Shown: positions 17,083 through 26,880 of the stretch, piece after piece | Position numbering within the stretch: position 1 is the first letter of the stretch | Layout: each line of letters opens with the position of its first letter | NCBI RefSeq assembly: GCF_007748195.1 | Contig: NZ_CP037920.1 | Location: 6,573,300 to 6,637,299, forward strand | DNA from: Gimesia aquarii | GTDB lineage: Bacteria > Planctomycetota > Planctomycetia > Planctomycetales > Planctomycetaceae | Length of the DNA stretch: 64,000 bases | Direction of reading: 5' to 3' | Made by a program: the position numbers and the translations under genes | The notes under the pieces: model-generated | The model's database searches: none | Told to the model about the DNA's origin: nothing | Seen by the model: only the letters and a program-made list of their open reading frames with translations

Positions 17083-18132
17083 TTAAAAATCGCCTTCACC
17101 ATTGTCGAAAGCATGCCTCCATTGCCCCAGATGCTCCAGACAAATTGCAGTTCCCCGTGCCACCGTACGAAGCGGATCTTCATCTATGCGTACCGGAATT
17201 CCCAGTTGTTCGCTCATATAATATTCGAGCCCTCGCAACAATGCGCCACCTCCCGTTAAAACCATCCCGTTGTCTGCGAGATCCGCTACAAGCTCTGGCT
17301 TGCACTGTTCGATCGTTTGCTTGCAACAGTTTAAAATTGCTTCGAGAGGTCCATGCAATGCATCGCGGAGTTCTTCGCTGGTCACTATGGCTTTGCGGGG
17401 AATACTGCTAATCGTATCCAGGCCTTTGACTTCTCCTGTCAATTCCTGTTCCAAAGGATATGCACTGCCTAATTCCATTTTGAGATCTTCTGCCGTCTGA
17501 ACTCCAATACGCAGTGAAAAGTGCTGCTTCATATATTCCACTATCGCTTCATCGCATCTATCACCACCAATGCGTACAGAATTACTGACTACCGTATCCC
17601 CCAAACTCATAATAGCGACTTCACTGGTCCCTCCCCCAATGTCGCAAACCATACTCGCCATCGGTTCTGAAATCGGTAACCCCGCACCAATCCCAGCCGC
17701 CTTTGATTCTTCGATCAGATACACACGGCCTGCTCCAGCGCGCTCTGCACTGTTAAATACAGCTCGTTTCTCGACTGGTGTGATGCTCCCGGGTACAGCA
17801 ATCACAACCCGTGGTCGCAGTCCGCGCGAATGGTGACGGGCCTTGTGGATGAAATAGCGCAACATCGACTCACAGAGTTCAAAGTCTGTGATCACTCCTT
17901 CTTTGAGAGGACGGACTGCAATAATACTATCTGGCGTGCGGCCCAGCATTTGTTTGGCCAATTTGCCAACAGCTGTTCCTTTTCCCAGAATTTTACGGCT
18001 TCCCTTATGCAGCGCGACAACCGAAGGTTCATCAAGCGCAATCCCCTCACCCTGGATAGCCACAATGGTATTTGCGGTTCCCAGATCTATCGCCAGATCA
18101 GGACAGAGCCATTGACGTAAACGGTGCAGCAT
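17083..18132 (-). CDS. mreB: Rod shape-determining protein MreB (actin-like)
   Basis: The 349-residue protein forms membrane-bound filaments that direct side-wall synthesis. Actin-fold motifs are clear: the first phosphate loop LAIDLGTANTIV, the second MVCDIGGGTSEVAI, VVIAVPGSITPVEKRAV, the EESKAAGIGAGLP stretch and the adenosine motif MVLTGGGALLRGLE. An N-terminal MLHRLRQWL may act as an amphipathic membrane anchor. It heads the operon with mreC, mreD and PBP2 and is divergent from the CPBP protease gene. Confidence 0.95.
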   Translation of the reverse strand: MLHRLRQWLCPDLAIDLGTANTIVAIQGEGIALDEPSVVALHKGSRKILGKGTAVGKLAKQMLGRTPDSIIAVRPLKEGVITDFELCESMLRYFIHKARHHSRGLRPRVVIAVPGSITPVEKRAVFNSAERAGAGRVYLIEESKAAGIGAGLPISEPMASMVCDIGGGTSEVAIMSLGDTVVSNSVRIGGDRCDEAIVEYMKQHFSLRIGVQTAEDLKMELGSAYPLEQELTGEVKGLDTISSIPRKAIVTSEELRDALHGPLEAILNCCKQTIEQCKPELVADLADNGMVLTGGGALLRGLEYYMSEQLGIPVRIDEDPLRTVARGTAICLEHLGQWRHAFDNGEGDF

Positions 18133-18406
18133 CCTTGCACTACCGCTTCTTCAAAAAAAGAATAAAACGATCGGAAAATAGCAAACAATTGGCACTCTCT
18201 CTCGTCAGTAAAAGAGAAGCCTACTATTCATAGAACATCCTGTTAAGATTGGGAAAATGTATTCGAGATGGTGATTTTCTGCAAGATGCAGTTAGGATCG
18301 AGTAAAAAAACAATAAAACAGGAAGACCGAGTAACTTAGGATGCAAGTTATTGGTTTGGCTCCAGAGATCGCCTTGATATAATCAGTCATATTTCAGGAA
18401 TAGAGA

Positions 18407-19057
18407 GTGAACAAACTTCCCATGTTTAATTCGGATGACGAAGAAGAATTAGAAGAAACCTTTGTGCAAGAACAACAATTCTTCATCCTGGGAGGTTCTC
18501 TCTTTTCCATTGGATTTATCCTGATTGCATTCGCATTAGGCTGGTTGCTAGGCGTGAGTCCCATTCAGTATCTTAACTGGAGTTGGTCCGACCTAATAAT
18601 TGGCGTCCTGGGAGCCTTGCCTCTGTTTCTGTTTTTTCTCTTTGCTTGTCGTGTTCAGATTAAAGCGTTTCAACAAATCAAGCAATTCCTGCTTGCCGAG
18701 TTGGGGCCCCGCATAGAAAAAGGCTCGATTTTAGAGTTGTTCATTCTCTCAATCTTCATCGGCCTGGGAGAAGAGATGTTGTTTCGTGGAGTCTTACAAG
18801 CATGGGCGACTCAATATGGAGTCGTAGTCGCGATCATTTTTACGAATGTGCTATTTGGTATCGTGCATTCCGTCACGCGGCTGTATGTCATTATCGCAAC
18901 TTTGATGGGTGTTTATTTAAGTCTGCTGCTCGTCACTTTTTCTCCACAAAATCTACTGATCCCAATTGTGACACACACGATTTATGATTTCCTGTGTTTC
19001 TTATACATCATCCGTATTTACCGTCAGCAAGTCACGACCGATCAGTCGGGAGCCTAG
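18407..19057 (+). CDS. CPBP family intramembrane glutamic protease
   Basis: The 216-residue protein has about six membrane segments. The family motifs are present: EEMLFRG at about residues 123-129 (the Glu-Glu-x3-Arg type), then FTNVLFGIVHS with the conserved His, and PIVTHTIYDF near the end. Members cleave CAAX-type or other membrane substrates; the substrate is unknown. I use GTG 18407, with AGGAATAGA upstream, over ATG 18422. It stands alone between mreB and the thioredoxin-like gene. Confidence 0.82.
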   Translation: MNKLPMFNSDDEEELEETFVQEQQFFILGGSLFSIGFILIAFALGWLLGVSPIQYLNWSWSDLIIGVLGALPLFLFFLFACRVQIKAFQQIKQFLLAELGPRIEKGSILELFILSIFIGLGEEMLFRGVLQAWATQYGVVVAIIFTNVLFGIVHSVTRLYVIIATLMGVYLSLLLVTFSPQNLLIPIVTHTIYDFLCFLYIIRIYRQQVTTDQSGA

Positions 19058-19076
19058 TTCTTTTTAGAGTGAGCTA

Positions 19077-20252
19077 CTATTTTTCCTTAATCAGTTGCCT
19101 CAGTTTGTCGCGATCATTTTTTACTCTCAGACTGAATTTTCCCACAATGTTGCCTTTTCGATCGATCACAATCGTACTCGGGAAGCTATTGATACCGTAG
19201 TCAACACTCATCTTCGAATTTGCTATCGGCTCTCCACCAGGAGAGTATTGCAATTTTCGAAAACGTGTGAGTGCAACTGGAAAACCGAGGTCCTTGCCAT
19301 TCCACACATTCTTTCGGACTTGGGTTAGTTTTGCATTCAATTCTTTGATCGATGTCACTTCGTCACTTTCACCATAGGGTGTATGGATGCCAATAATCGC
19401 CAGTTCTTCACTTGAAAACTCGTCTCTGATCTTGAAGAGTTCCGGAATGCCATAATAAATACAAGGACCACACCACCATCCCCAGAATTCCAAAATGACG
19501 ACTTTGCCGCGTAACTGGGATATTTTGACAGGAGACCCGTTTTTCCATTCTCGTACATCGGTAATCTCTGGTGCGGGCTTACCTTCCAGAATAATCCATT
19601 TCTTGGCATTGGCATCCGTTATCCCCGCATCGAATTCTTCTTGTCCCTTATTGATGACAATCGTTTTTTCAACTGGGCTAATATTTTCTCCCGCTCCGAC
19701 CAATGTGAACCTGCCCGGAGGCAAGAAGAAATGAAGTGTCGAACCTGTCTCGTAACACCATTGGCAAATCATGTCTTCAGAAGCGCTAAGCCCTCGAACC
19801 TGACCGATCTTTTTGCCAACCTGATTTAGTTGATTACTTTTTATTCGCCAAGTAACATGGCATTCGGGATACATTGTTAAAACAAGTGGCAGTTCTTTTG
19901 TCTTTAAGAGATCCGTGCGTTTCACAGCAACAAGACATCTTTCGGCGTGTCGGGCGTATATCATTCCGCGATATTTGTCGGGATCTCGGAATTGAATGAT
20001 GCCATCAGAATCTGACTTGAGCTCAAATTTTCCAAAATTCCAATCAACGCCATTCTCACTATCATAACCTTTAATGATGGCGGACATCCCCGTCTGTGCA
20101 CCAGCGACAGGCTTACCACGCTCATCGACCAGTTGTATCGTAAGAAATGGTTTGCTTTCTGGTGACTTCTTTATATTTACATCGTCCGCATGAACCACAT
20201 TTAACAAAAGCAATGTTATTGCCACTATTTTCGTTTGAATTACTAATCGCAT
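19077..20252 (-). CDS. Secreted TlpA-like thioredoxin protein
   Basis: The 391-residue protein has a signal peptide (about 22 residues, ending VVHA). Residues about 35-215 hold carboxypeptidase-regulatory-like beta-sandwich parts (FLTIQLVDERGKPVAGAQTG). Residues about 230-390 form a redoxin domain: GKPAPEITDVREW, then the active site WCGPC with Cys261 and Cys264, and STIVIDRKGNIVGKF near the end. It probably reduces or isomerises disulfides outside the cytoplasm. It converges with the CPBP gene (19 bases apart). Confidence 0.82.
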   Translation of the reverse strand: MRLVIQTKIVAITLLLLNVVHADDVNIKKSPESKPFLTIQLVDERGKPVAGAQTGMSAIIKGYDSENGVDWNFGKFELKSDSDGIIQFRDPDKYRGMIYARHAERCLVAVKRTDLLKTKELPLVLTMYPECHVTWRIKSNQLNQVGKKIGQVRGLSASEDMICQWCYETGSTLHFFLPPGRFTLVGAGENISPVEKTIVINKGQEEFDAGITDANAKKWIILEGKPAPEITDVREWKNGSPVKISQLRGKVVILEFWGWWCGPCIYYGIPELFKIRDEFSSEELAIIGIHTPYGESDEVTSIKELNAKLTQVRKNVWNGKDLGFPVALTRFRKLQYSPGGEPIANSKMSVDYGINSFPSTIVIDRKGNIVGKFSLRVKNDRDKLRQLIKEK

Positions 20253-20579
20253 ACTTTTTTCCAGTTATTGTCAGGTTGTTGATAGAAACCTCCCTGTAGA
20301 AAGGCTCCATACCAAACCTTTGTTTATCAAACAAAAATATTTCATAAAAATCGCCAAAAAACATGTATAAAACTAAAACATCATATAAAATCACTCCACT
20401 AAAGAGTTTTCCAAGACATTTCAAATGATGATGAAATCTGACGGCAGTTGTCCAAGCTTTCCGAACGGTAATGGTACCTTTTATCAAGACAAAACGATCT
20501 CTTGTCAGTATAGTATGAAATGACTCTTACAGTTCTACAAGATAGAGCAAATTATGCTAGAAACTGGAAAGCTTGAAAG
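20253..20579. other. Divergent promoter region without a gene
   Basis: About 330 bases, AT-rich in the middle, between the divergent TlpA-like and CehA/McbA-like genes. No convincing operator, RNA or small gene was recognised. Confidence 0.4.
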
Positions 20580-23012
20580 ATGACCTCACCGCAAAGTTTT
20601 CTATCTCTTCTTGTTGTCAGCTTCTTTGGCCTGATTCTCCAACCACAATTTGCACAATCACAAGAAAACGCTAAGTTTCAAAAAATAGAAACACCAGCGA
20701 TTGGTGCTATCAACCCCCGACTTGCCCCTGATGGACAATCAATGGTTTTTTCCTGGAAGGGATCTCTCTGGATTAATCCTCTGCCAGATGGCCCATTGCA
20801 ACAATTAACATTCGATGCCGCTTATGACATCGAGCCAACCTGGTCCATTGATGGGAAACAGATCGCGTATATCCATAGTCCTCCGTTTACGACAGGCTTA
20901 TTAAAGATCATCAATGTGGATACCAAAACGGCCGTTCGCTTACCTAAAATAGTTATCGCGCGCGGAAAACTTTACTTTCATCCAGATGGTTCCCAGATTC
21001 TGGGAAATTTTTACTTACCTTCGAAAAAGATGGGATTGAGTTGGTTTCATTTAAAAACTGGCGAATTAAGTCCTCTGCATTCTCCGCCACAATTGATCAG
21101 ATGGCTTTCACTTTCCGGAGATGGGACAACAATTGCTTATGCAACTACTAAGGATGTCTTTGGCCAACAAACGGGTAATAACGGCCCACAGGCAGACCTC
21201 TGGCAAATTCCGGCAATGGGTGGCCAACCTCAAAAAATCATCGAATTTCCCAGTCGCATTTATGACCTCGCCTGGATTGGGAAGAAGCGAGAACTACTTG
21301 TAGTGTCAGAGCTAGGTGGCGTACACAACGATCTCTGGCGAGTCCCTCTCGACGATCCTCACCGGCTCATGAAAAAATTGACTTTCGGTCAAGCAGACGA
21401 AGATGCTCCATCGACCGATCTAAAGGGACATCGTGTTCTCTATACCGATAATCATAAAGGACTCACTCAACTTGTCTTGCGAGACCTGGAATCCGACAAT
21501 CAAAAAGTTGTACGTTATATCAGACCAACGGTTAAAAAACTTCGACTTTCTACCATCGATGAGCTCACGAAAAAGCCCATCACCACGCGTGTAGTCATCA
21601 AATCAGACAAAGGACAATACTTTACCCCCCTTGATGCACTCTACCGCGTTTCGATACGTGGTTTTGATTGCTTTTTCTATTGTCGTGGAGAATGTGAGGT
21701 CGATTTACCTTCGGGAACTTATCACGTAACGGTGCAACGAGGATTTGAATATCGTCCGGTTCATCAAAAAATCACAATCGATGCTGATGAGACTCACAAA
21801 TCAATTACTTTAAAACGATGGATCAATCAACCTGCAAAAGGCTGGTATAGCGGTGAAAACCATATTCACGCCAATTATGGGTACGGACACTGGTATAACC
21901 AGCCGAAAAATGTTCTGGCACAGTGTGCGGGAGAAGATCTGAATATCTGCAATTTAGTTGTCGCCAACTCTGATACTGATGCAGTCTTCGATCGAGAGTT
22001 CTTCCGCGGACGTCCTGACCGTCTCTCGACACAAGAAACGATTTTGTATTGGAATCAGGAATTCCGCAGCACATTCTGGGGACATATGACACTCGTTAAT
22101 TTGAAACAACTGGTTGAACCCATCTTCACCGGTTTTAAGGATACGACAAACCCCTGGGATGTACCCACCAATAGTGATATCGCTTTGGAAACCCACCGCC
22201 ATCACGGACATTCGAACTATACACATCCCTTTCGGCATCTTGAAGATCCATACAAAGGCCCCTATTCAGCGAAAGGAATTCCCGTTGATGTTGCATTGGG
22301 TCATATCGATTCACTTGATATTAACTCTGGTTATCCGACTCCCCTGAGCACCTGGTATCAATTTCTAAACTGCGGATTTCAACTACCGGCTTCTGCAGGA
22401 ACGGACTGTTTTTTGAATCGGATCCGCAGTCGCTATCCTGGACAGGACCGTGTTTATGTCAACATTGATGGCCCACTTGAATATCAAAAATGGATCTCTG
22501 GATTGCGTGCTGGCCGCTCTTTTGTCACCAATGGCCCCATGATTGAATTCAAAGTCAACAATAAGCTGGCCGGGGCAGTGATTAAATTGACGCAGGCAGA
22601 CACGATTCAAGTTAACGCATTAGGCACTTCCCAGTTTCCTCTAGAACAGGGGGAATTGATTCTAAATGGAAAGGTTATTTCAAAGACGAAGCCAAACGCC
22701 AAAGGACAACTCGTATTCGATGAACCGATCAAAGTTGACCAAAGTGGCTGGATTGCATTTCGAGTATCAGGACCTAAACATGAAGACCATCACGCCCATA
22801 AGCTCTATGCGCATTCTAATCCCGTCTATTTGCAGGTCGCAAATCAATCCTTTGATGCAGCAGTCGATGCAGAGTTTTTTCTCGCCTGGATTGATCGCCT
22901 GGAAATGGAGTTACATCAACGGAACCGTATACCGACTCACGAGCAACATGAACATGTTCACAAGCAACTCAATGCAGCTCGTGCCGTTTATCAAAAAATG
23001 ATCTCAAACTAG
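20580..23012 (+). CDS. Secreted CehA/McbA-type metallohydrolase with TolB-like propeller
   Basis: The 810-residue protein has a signal peptide ending FAQSQ. Residues about 40-310 are TolB/PD40 beta-propeller repeats (INPRLAPDGQSMVFSW, IEPTWSIDGKQIAYI, LYFHPDGSQILGNF, TDLKGHRVLYTD). After a small beta-sandwich, residues about 420-660 are a PHP-type hydrolase of the CehA/McbA group: WYSGENHIHANYGYG with the metal-binding HxH, NLVVANSDTD, and later DVALGHIDSLDIN and SAGTDCFLN. Family members hydrolyse esters or phosphoesters; the substrate here is unknown. A strong bidirectional terminator follows. Confidence 0.8.
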   Translation: MTSPQSFLSLLVVSFFGLILQPQFAQSQENAKFQKIETPAIGAINPRLAPDGQSMVFSWKGSLWINPLPDGPLQQLTFDAAYDIEPTWSIDGKQIAYIHSPPFTTGLLKIINVDTKTAVRLPKIVIARGKLYFHPDGSQILGNFYLPSKKMGLSWFHLKTGELSPLHSPPQLIRWLSLSGDGTTIAYATTKDVFGQQTGNNGPQADLWQIPAMGGQPQKIIEFPSRIYDLAWIGKKRELLVVSELGGVHNDLWRVPLDDPHRLMKKLTFGQADEDAPSTDLKGHRVLYTDNHKGLTQLVLRDLESDNQKVVRYIRPTVKKLRLSTIDELTKKPITTRVVIKSDKGQYFTPLDALYRVSIRGFDCFFYCRGECEVDLPSGTYHVTVQRGFEYRPVHQKITIDADETHKSITLKRWINQPAKGWYSGENHIHANYGYGHWYNQPKNVLAQCAGEDLNICNLVVANSDTDAVFDREFFRGRPDRLSTQETILYWNQEFRSTFWGHMTLVNLKQLVEPIFTGFKDTTNPWDVPTNSDIALETHRHHGHSNYTHPFRHLEDPYKGPYSAKGIPVDVALGHIDSLDINSGYPTPLSTWYQFLNCGFQLPASAGTDCFLNRIRSRYPGQDRVYVNIDGPLEYQKWISGLRAGRSFVTNGPMIEFKVNNKLAGAVIKLTQADTIQVNALGTSQFPLEQGELILNGKVISKTKPNAKGQLVFDEPIKVDQSGWIAFRVSGPKHEDHHAHKLYAHSNPVYLQVANQSFDAAVDAEFFLAWIDRLEMELHQRNRIPTHEQHEHVHKQLNAARAVYQKMISN

Positions 23013-23032
23013 ATGAATCAGCACTTGAAAAG

Positions 23033-23062
23033 AAACAGGCTGGCTCGAGTGCCAGCCTGTTT
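23033..23062. terminator. Bidirectional intrinsic terminator
   Basis: AAACAGGCTGGC and GCCAGCCTGTTT form a 12-base stem with a six-base loop. T-rich sequence follows on both strands, so it can serve the gene ending at 23012 and the convergent gene ending at 23088. Confidence 0.85.
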
Positions 23063-23087
23063 TATCTTGTCATTTCCCTAATCGGAA

Positions 23088-24170
23088 TTACTTTTTCTTC
23101 TGGTTTGGAATTTTTGGATCTCGTTTCAGTGGCAGGGAAACCTGCTTACCAGTCCATGAAGATTGATAGATGGCCAGAATGATTTCCACACTCTTACGAC
23201 CATCGTTACCATCAACCAATGGTTTTTTTCCAGTCTTGATCGATTTGATAAAGTCCTTCAACTGTTCCATATGGCCCGCATAGGAAATAGCAGAAGGGTC
23301 ACTTGCGCCGCCTGTATTTCCACTTTTTTTAGCGAGTTCCGTACGAATTTTTTGATCACGGGCATTCTTTTTGGCAAATTCCCAATGCAGGACATCGTCC
23401 TGTTCAATAATCACAGTTCCCTCTGTACCGGAGATTTCTGTTTTCTTGAGCAGGCCCGGATAAACACTGGTCGTTGCTTCGATGACACCCAGAGCCCCGT
23501 TTTTGAACCGGATTGTGGCGACTCCCGTATCTTCCACTTCGATCCGTTTATGGGCCAGTGTTCCCGTCATTCCATTCACGTCGGCAACTTCCCCCATGAA
23601 CCAATACAAGAGGTCAACATTATGGATCGCCTGATTCATATAGGCACCGCCCCCATCCAATTGCCAGGTACCACGCCATCCGCCGCTGTCATAGTATTCC
23701 TGAGTGCGCCACCATTTCACATAAGTATCGCCTAATGTTAGTTTTCCAAAGCGTCCCTTCTCAATCGCTTTTTTTAGTTCCTGATTAGCGGCTCCGAAGC
23801 GAGATGGCATAATGGTTGCAAGCTGAACCTTATTCTTCTTGCAGGCATTGATAATGGCATCACAGCGTTTCAAAGTAATTTCCAGTGGTTTTTCGACCAC
23901 AACATGTTTACCAGCATTTGCAGCAGCCACCGCCGGATCCATATGCGCACCACTGGGAGTGCAAATCGTGACAACATCCACTTTCGGATCTGCCAGCATT
24001 TCGTCCAAATCATGATAGGCCGTGCAACCATTCGCTTCTGCAAACTTATCAGCCGATCCCGCAAACCGATCAAAGCAGGCGACTAGTTTAGCTCCCCGAA
24101 TTTCTGCGAGAGCCATTGCATGAAAGTTCGAAATCATGCCACAGCCGACAATTCCAAAACCTGTTGCCAT
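23088..24170 (-). CDS. Gfo/Idh/MocA family oxidoreductase
   Basis: An NAD(P)-dependent sugar-type dehydrogenase of 360 residues. The N-terminus has the Rossmann motif GFGIVGCGMISNFHA, then TICTPSGAHMDPAVAAANAG and the catalytic-region motif VVVEKPLEITLKRCD. The C-terminal domain has the GGWRGTWQLDGGGAYMNQAI stretch with the expected His (NQAIHNVDLLYW). I use ATG 24170 because AGGAAAC lies upstream; a longer frame starts at 24197. No signal peptide is seen. The neighbour on the left is a secreted CehA/McbA protein on the other strand. Confidence 0.87.
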   Translation of the reverse strand: MATGFGIVGCGMISNFHAMALAEIRGAKLVACFDRFAGSADKFAEANGCTAYHDLDEMLADPKVDVVTICTPSGAHMDPAVAAANAGKHVVVEKPLEITLKRCDAIINACKKNKVQLATIMPSRFGAANQELKKAIEKGRFGKLTLGDTYVKWWRTQEYYDSGGWRGTWQLDGGGAYMNQAIHNVDLLYWFMGEVADVNGMTGTLAHKRIEVEDTGVATIRFKNGALGVIEATTSVYPGLLKKTEISGTEGTVIIEQDDVLHWEFAKKNARDQKIRTELAKKSGNTGGASDPSAISYAGHMEQLKDFIKSIKTGKKPLVDGNDGRKSVEIILAIYQSSWTGKQVSLPLKRDPKIPNQKKK

Positions 24171-24359
24171 AACTGTTGTTTCCTGTAGTTCATTCAAAAG
24201 ATGGAGTTTTCGCCAGAAGAAACTCTGAAGCTGGCGGACAGTACTGCCGTTTCAAGCGGCTAAGACCACGTTTTACGAAGTATTAACGATGATTGCAATG
24301 AGCGCGGAATTTTTTCTTTTGATTGTTAAAAAACCAAGCCCGTTCCACATCCATTGCTT

Positions 24360-25583
24360 TTACTCGACTAATTCAATCTGACAGAATCGCTTTTTGCCCA
24401 CCCAGAGCAACAAACCCGATTCCACACGAATCGCCTGATCATGGGTTTCGATTTTCGACTTCTCTTCCCCCATTTTGGCCCCACCCTGTTGAATCGACCG
24501 CCGGGCATCACTGGTAGAGGCACATAATCCAACCTGCTTCAGTAAATTCGCTGCAGGTAAAGTGGCATCTTCATTGAGTTCCGATTTTGATACTTTCACA
24601 ACAGGAATTTCAGATGGTAAACCTCCCGAACCGATTTCACGTTGCCAACGTTCGGCTGCTTCGTCAGCTGTAGAAGCACTGTGGTATTCTGCGATAATCG
24701 TTTTCGCCAATTGTACTTTGGCTTCTTTGGGGTGTCCTTGTAAGATCGAGGTCACTTCATCCAAAGGAAAATCGGTCAGCAATTCAAAAAACATCTGCAT
24801 ACTGTCATCAGAAAGTTGCATGAACTTTTTCATCATGTCGTAGGGAGATTCACTAATCCCAATATAGTTCCCCAGACTTTTTCCCATTCGACGAACGCCA
24901 TCCGTGCCAACCAGAATCGGCGACATCACACTGACCTGCTGGTGCAATCCCTGATCTTTTTGCAAATCACGGGCTAACATAAAAGAGTAAAGCTGTTCGG
25001 TTCCGCCTAATTCAATGTCTGCTTTGATCTCAACGGAATCCCAAGCCTGCATAATAGGATAAAGGCATTCATGCAGATAAATCGCTGCCTCTTCACGATA
25101 CCGCTTCGAAAAATCATCTCGGGTCAGTAACTGGGCAACTGTGACTTTACTGCAGAGTTCCAAAATTTCCGCAAAGCTCATTTTACTGAACCAGTCGCCA
25201 TTCCGAACGACTTCTGCATGTTCCAGATCAATTACTTTGCCCACCTGATTCAGGTAATCAATCGCATTCGCTTCTACCTGTTCGGTTGTGAGACGTGCCC
25301 GTGTTTCGTCCCTGCCGCTGGGGTCGCCTACCAGAGCAGTATAATTACCGATAATTATGACGGCTTGATGTCCCAATTCCTGAAATTGTCGCATCTTCCG
25401 CATCGGAACGGTGTGCCCCAAATGTAGATCAATGCCTGTGGGATCAATCCCATATTTGACGCGTAACGGAGTACCTGTTTCTCGACTCCATTTCAGTTTT
25501 TCCGCCAGTTCCTGCTCAGGGACAATCTTTTCGACACCGCGACGGATTACAGCCATTTGCTCTTCAACAGGCAAAAATTGCAT
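24360..25583 (-). CDS. tyrS: Tyrosyl-tRNA synthetase
   Basis: It charges tRNA-Tyr. The 407-residue protein has the class I signature HLGHT at about residue 54 (YGIDPTGIDLHLGHT), the tyrosine-binding region QAWDSVEIKADIELGGTEQ and a KMSKS-type loop RRMGKSLGN. The sequence type, with ELGGTEQ and MSPILVGTDG, is that of the TyrZ-like branch. An S4-like RNA-binding part closes the protein (LPAANLLKQVGLCASTSDAR). Start is placed at ATG 25583; a TTG 12 bases upstream would extend it. Confidence 0.93.
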   Translation of the reverse strand: MQFLPVEEQMAVIRRGVEKIVPEQELAEKLKWSRETGTPLRVKYGIDPTGIDLHLGHTVPMRKMRQFQELGHQAVIIIGNYTALVGDPSGRDETRARLTTEQVEANAIDYLNQVGKVIDLEHAEVVRNGDWFSKMSFAEILELCSKVTVAQLLTRDDFSKRYREEAAIYLHECLYPIMQAWDSVEIKADIELGGTEQLYSFMLARDLQKDQGLHQQVSVMSPILVGTDGVRRMGKSLGNYIGISESPYDMMKKFMQLSDDSMQMFFELLTDFPLDEVTSILQGHPKEAKVQLAKTIIAEYHSASTADEAAERWQREIGSGGLPSEIPVVKVSKSELNEDATLPAANLLKQVGLCASTSDARRSIQQGGAKMGEEKSKIETHDQAIRVESGLLLWVGKKRFCQIELVE

Positions 25584-26024
25584 GGAACGTACCAAACTCT
25601 CATCTCAAAAAAGTAAATCTGACAAATAAGGTCTCGCCCATTTTGTCGACTCACACTACTAGCGTCAATCGAACTCGCTAATTGATAGCCTGTAATTTTG
25701 ATACGATTTAACCAATCGATGTCTGCTGAGATAATATTTGGTTTCATTCGTGTTAGTGAGTCTCGAAATCTCATTAATAAACATCGATTTTAGTCTATTT
25801 GCGCTCACTCGCTCTGCGCGTGAGTTAATCAAACTACAGGAATTCATGATTGATTCGAGCTTATTTGACTTGCAAAAAACTCGAAGTTTTCACCTGTACA
25901 GAGAATTTAATCGCTTCTTGCTCTTTTGCAAAACTCGATTCAAAAATAGAATACGTGCAATCCCTCTATCTCCATTTTACATAACGACCAGTATAAGATC
26001 TCTCCAAAACAAAGCCTGCCCTTA
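25584..26024. other. Intergenic region without a recognised feature
   Basis: About 440 bases between divergent genes. Small frames are present on both strands but overlap each other and lack ribosome sites. I see no tRNA, terminator or clear promoter. Confidence 0.4.
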
Positions 26025-26870
26025 ATGGACACTTCCGATTTATTTGAATTCAAGCAGGATCAAGAATTTTCAAAGCTCCTGCACCACGATAATTATATCG
26101 ACCTCACAACTGCGGCTCTCGAAATAGCCCGTGATGACCAACCTGACTTGGTGTTTGATTCGGTTCATGCTTGGGTTCGACAACGCGCCAGCGAGCTTTC
26201 CAGCCGAGTTGCACTGGCTGAGGACGATCGATCTCTCATCCAAGCTGTTGTGGAATGCCTCGCCAAAGAACACGGGTTAATGGGAAATAACATCTGCTAT
26301 CATCGAGCAGAAGGAAGTTACCTAAATCATGTTATTGAAAAAAAACAAGGGCTCCCAATTTCTCTGTCTTTAATCTATATGGCTGTCGGCAAAGAACTGG
26401 GTATTGAGATCCAGGGAGTCGCCGCCCCAATGCAATTCATTCTGCGATATGAAACACAGGCGGGACCACTCTTCATTGACCCTTATTTGAAAGGTGCCGT
26501 TTATAATGAGGAGGAATGCCTGATCCGGCTGGCAGAATTAACAGATCTTTCCAACAAGGAACTAAGCAGACTTTTAAAACCAGCCACCCACCGAGAGATT
26601 ATCATTCGCATGCTCATGAACCTCAAACGAATTCATGAAGAACAGCAGGATTATCAGAAAGCATGGAATGTACAACGCAGGCTATTTGCGCTAAGCCCTC
26701 TTTCAAATGCACATAAAAAAGACCTGGCAGCTTACAGCTTTAAAATAAAACAACTAAGCCTATCAATCGAGTTACTCGAAAGCTGTCTCAAAAGCTGTCC
26801 TGAATCTGAGTGGAATTCTATCAAATTGATGCTGCAAAAAGCACACTCTGAACTCGCACAATGGAACTGA
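26025..26870 (+). CDS. SirB1/transglutaminase-like family protein with TPR end
   Basis: The 281-residue protein fits the SirB1-like family: LAKEHGLMGNNICYHRAEGS, then NHVIEKKQGLPISLSLIYMA, GIEIQGVAAPMQFILRYE and FIDPYLKG. The transglutaminase-type Cys position is not obvious, so enzymatic activity is doubtful. The last 90 residues form TPR-like helices (RRLFALSPLSNAHKKDLA). No signal peptide. Function is unknown in general. It converges with the next gene with ten bases between stops. Confidence 0.78.
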   Translation: MDTSDLFEFKQDQEFSKLLHHDNYIDLTTAALEIARDDQPDLVFDSVHAWVRQRASELSSRVALAEDDRSLIQAVVECLAKEHGLMGNNICYHRAEGSYLNHVIEKKQGLPISLSLIYMAVGKELGIEIQGVAAPMQFILRYETQAGPLFIDPYLKGAVYNEEECLIRLAELTDLSNKELSRLLKPATHREIIIRMLMNLKRIHEEQQDYQKAWNVQRRLFALSPLSNAHKKDLAAYSFKIKQLSLSIELLESCLKSCPESEWNSIKLMLQKAHSELAQWN

Positions 26871-26880
26871 CACCTGTCGT

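Noticed and set aside
20340-20400. AT-rich patch as a replication origin
   Set aside because: No DnaA-box cluster or dnaA/dnaN genes are nearby; it looks like an ordinary divergent promoter region.
25738-26025. 95-codon frame upstream of the SirB1-like gene
   Set aside because: No start signal or family resemblance, and it overlaps other chance frames in an intergenic region.
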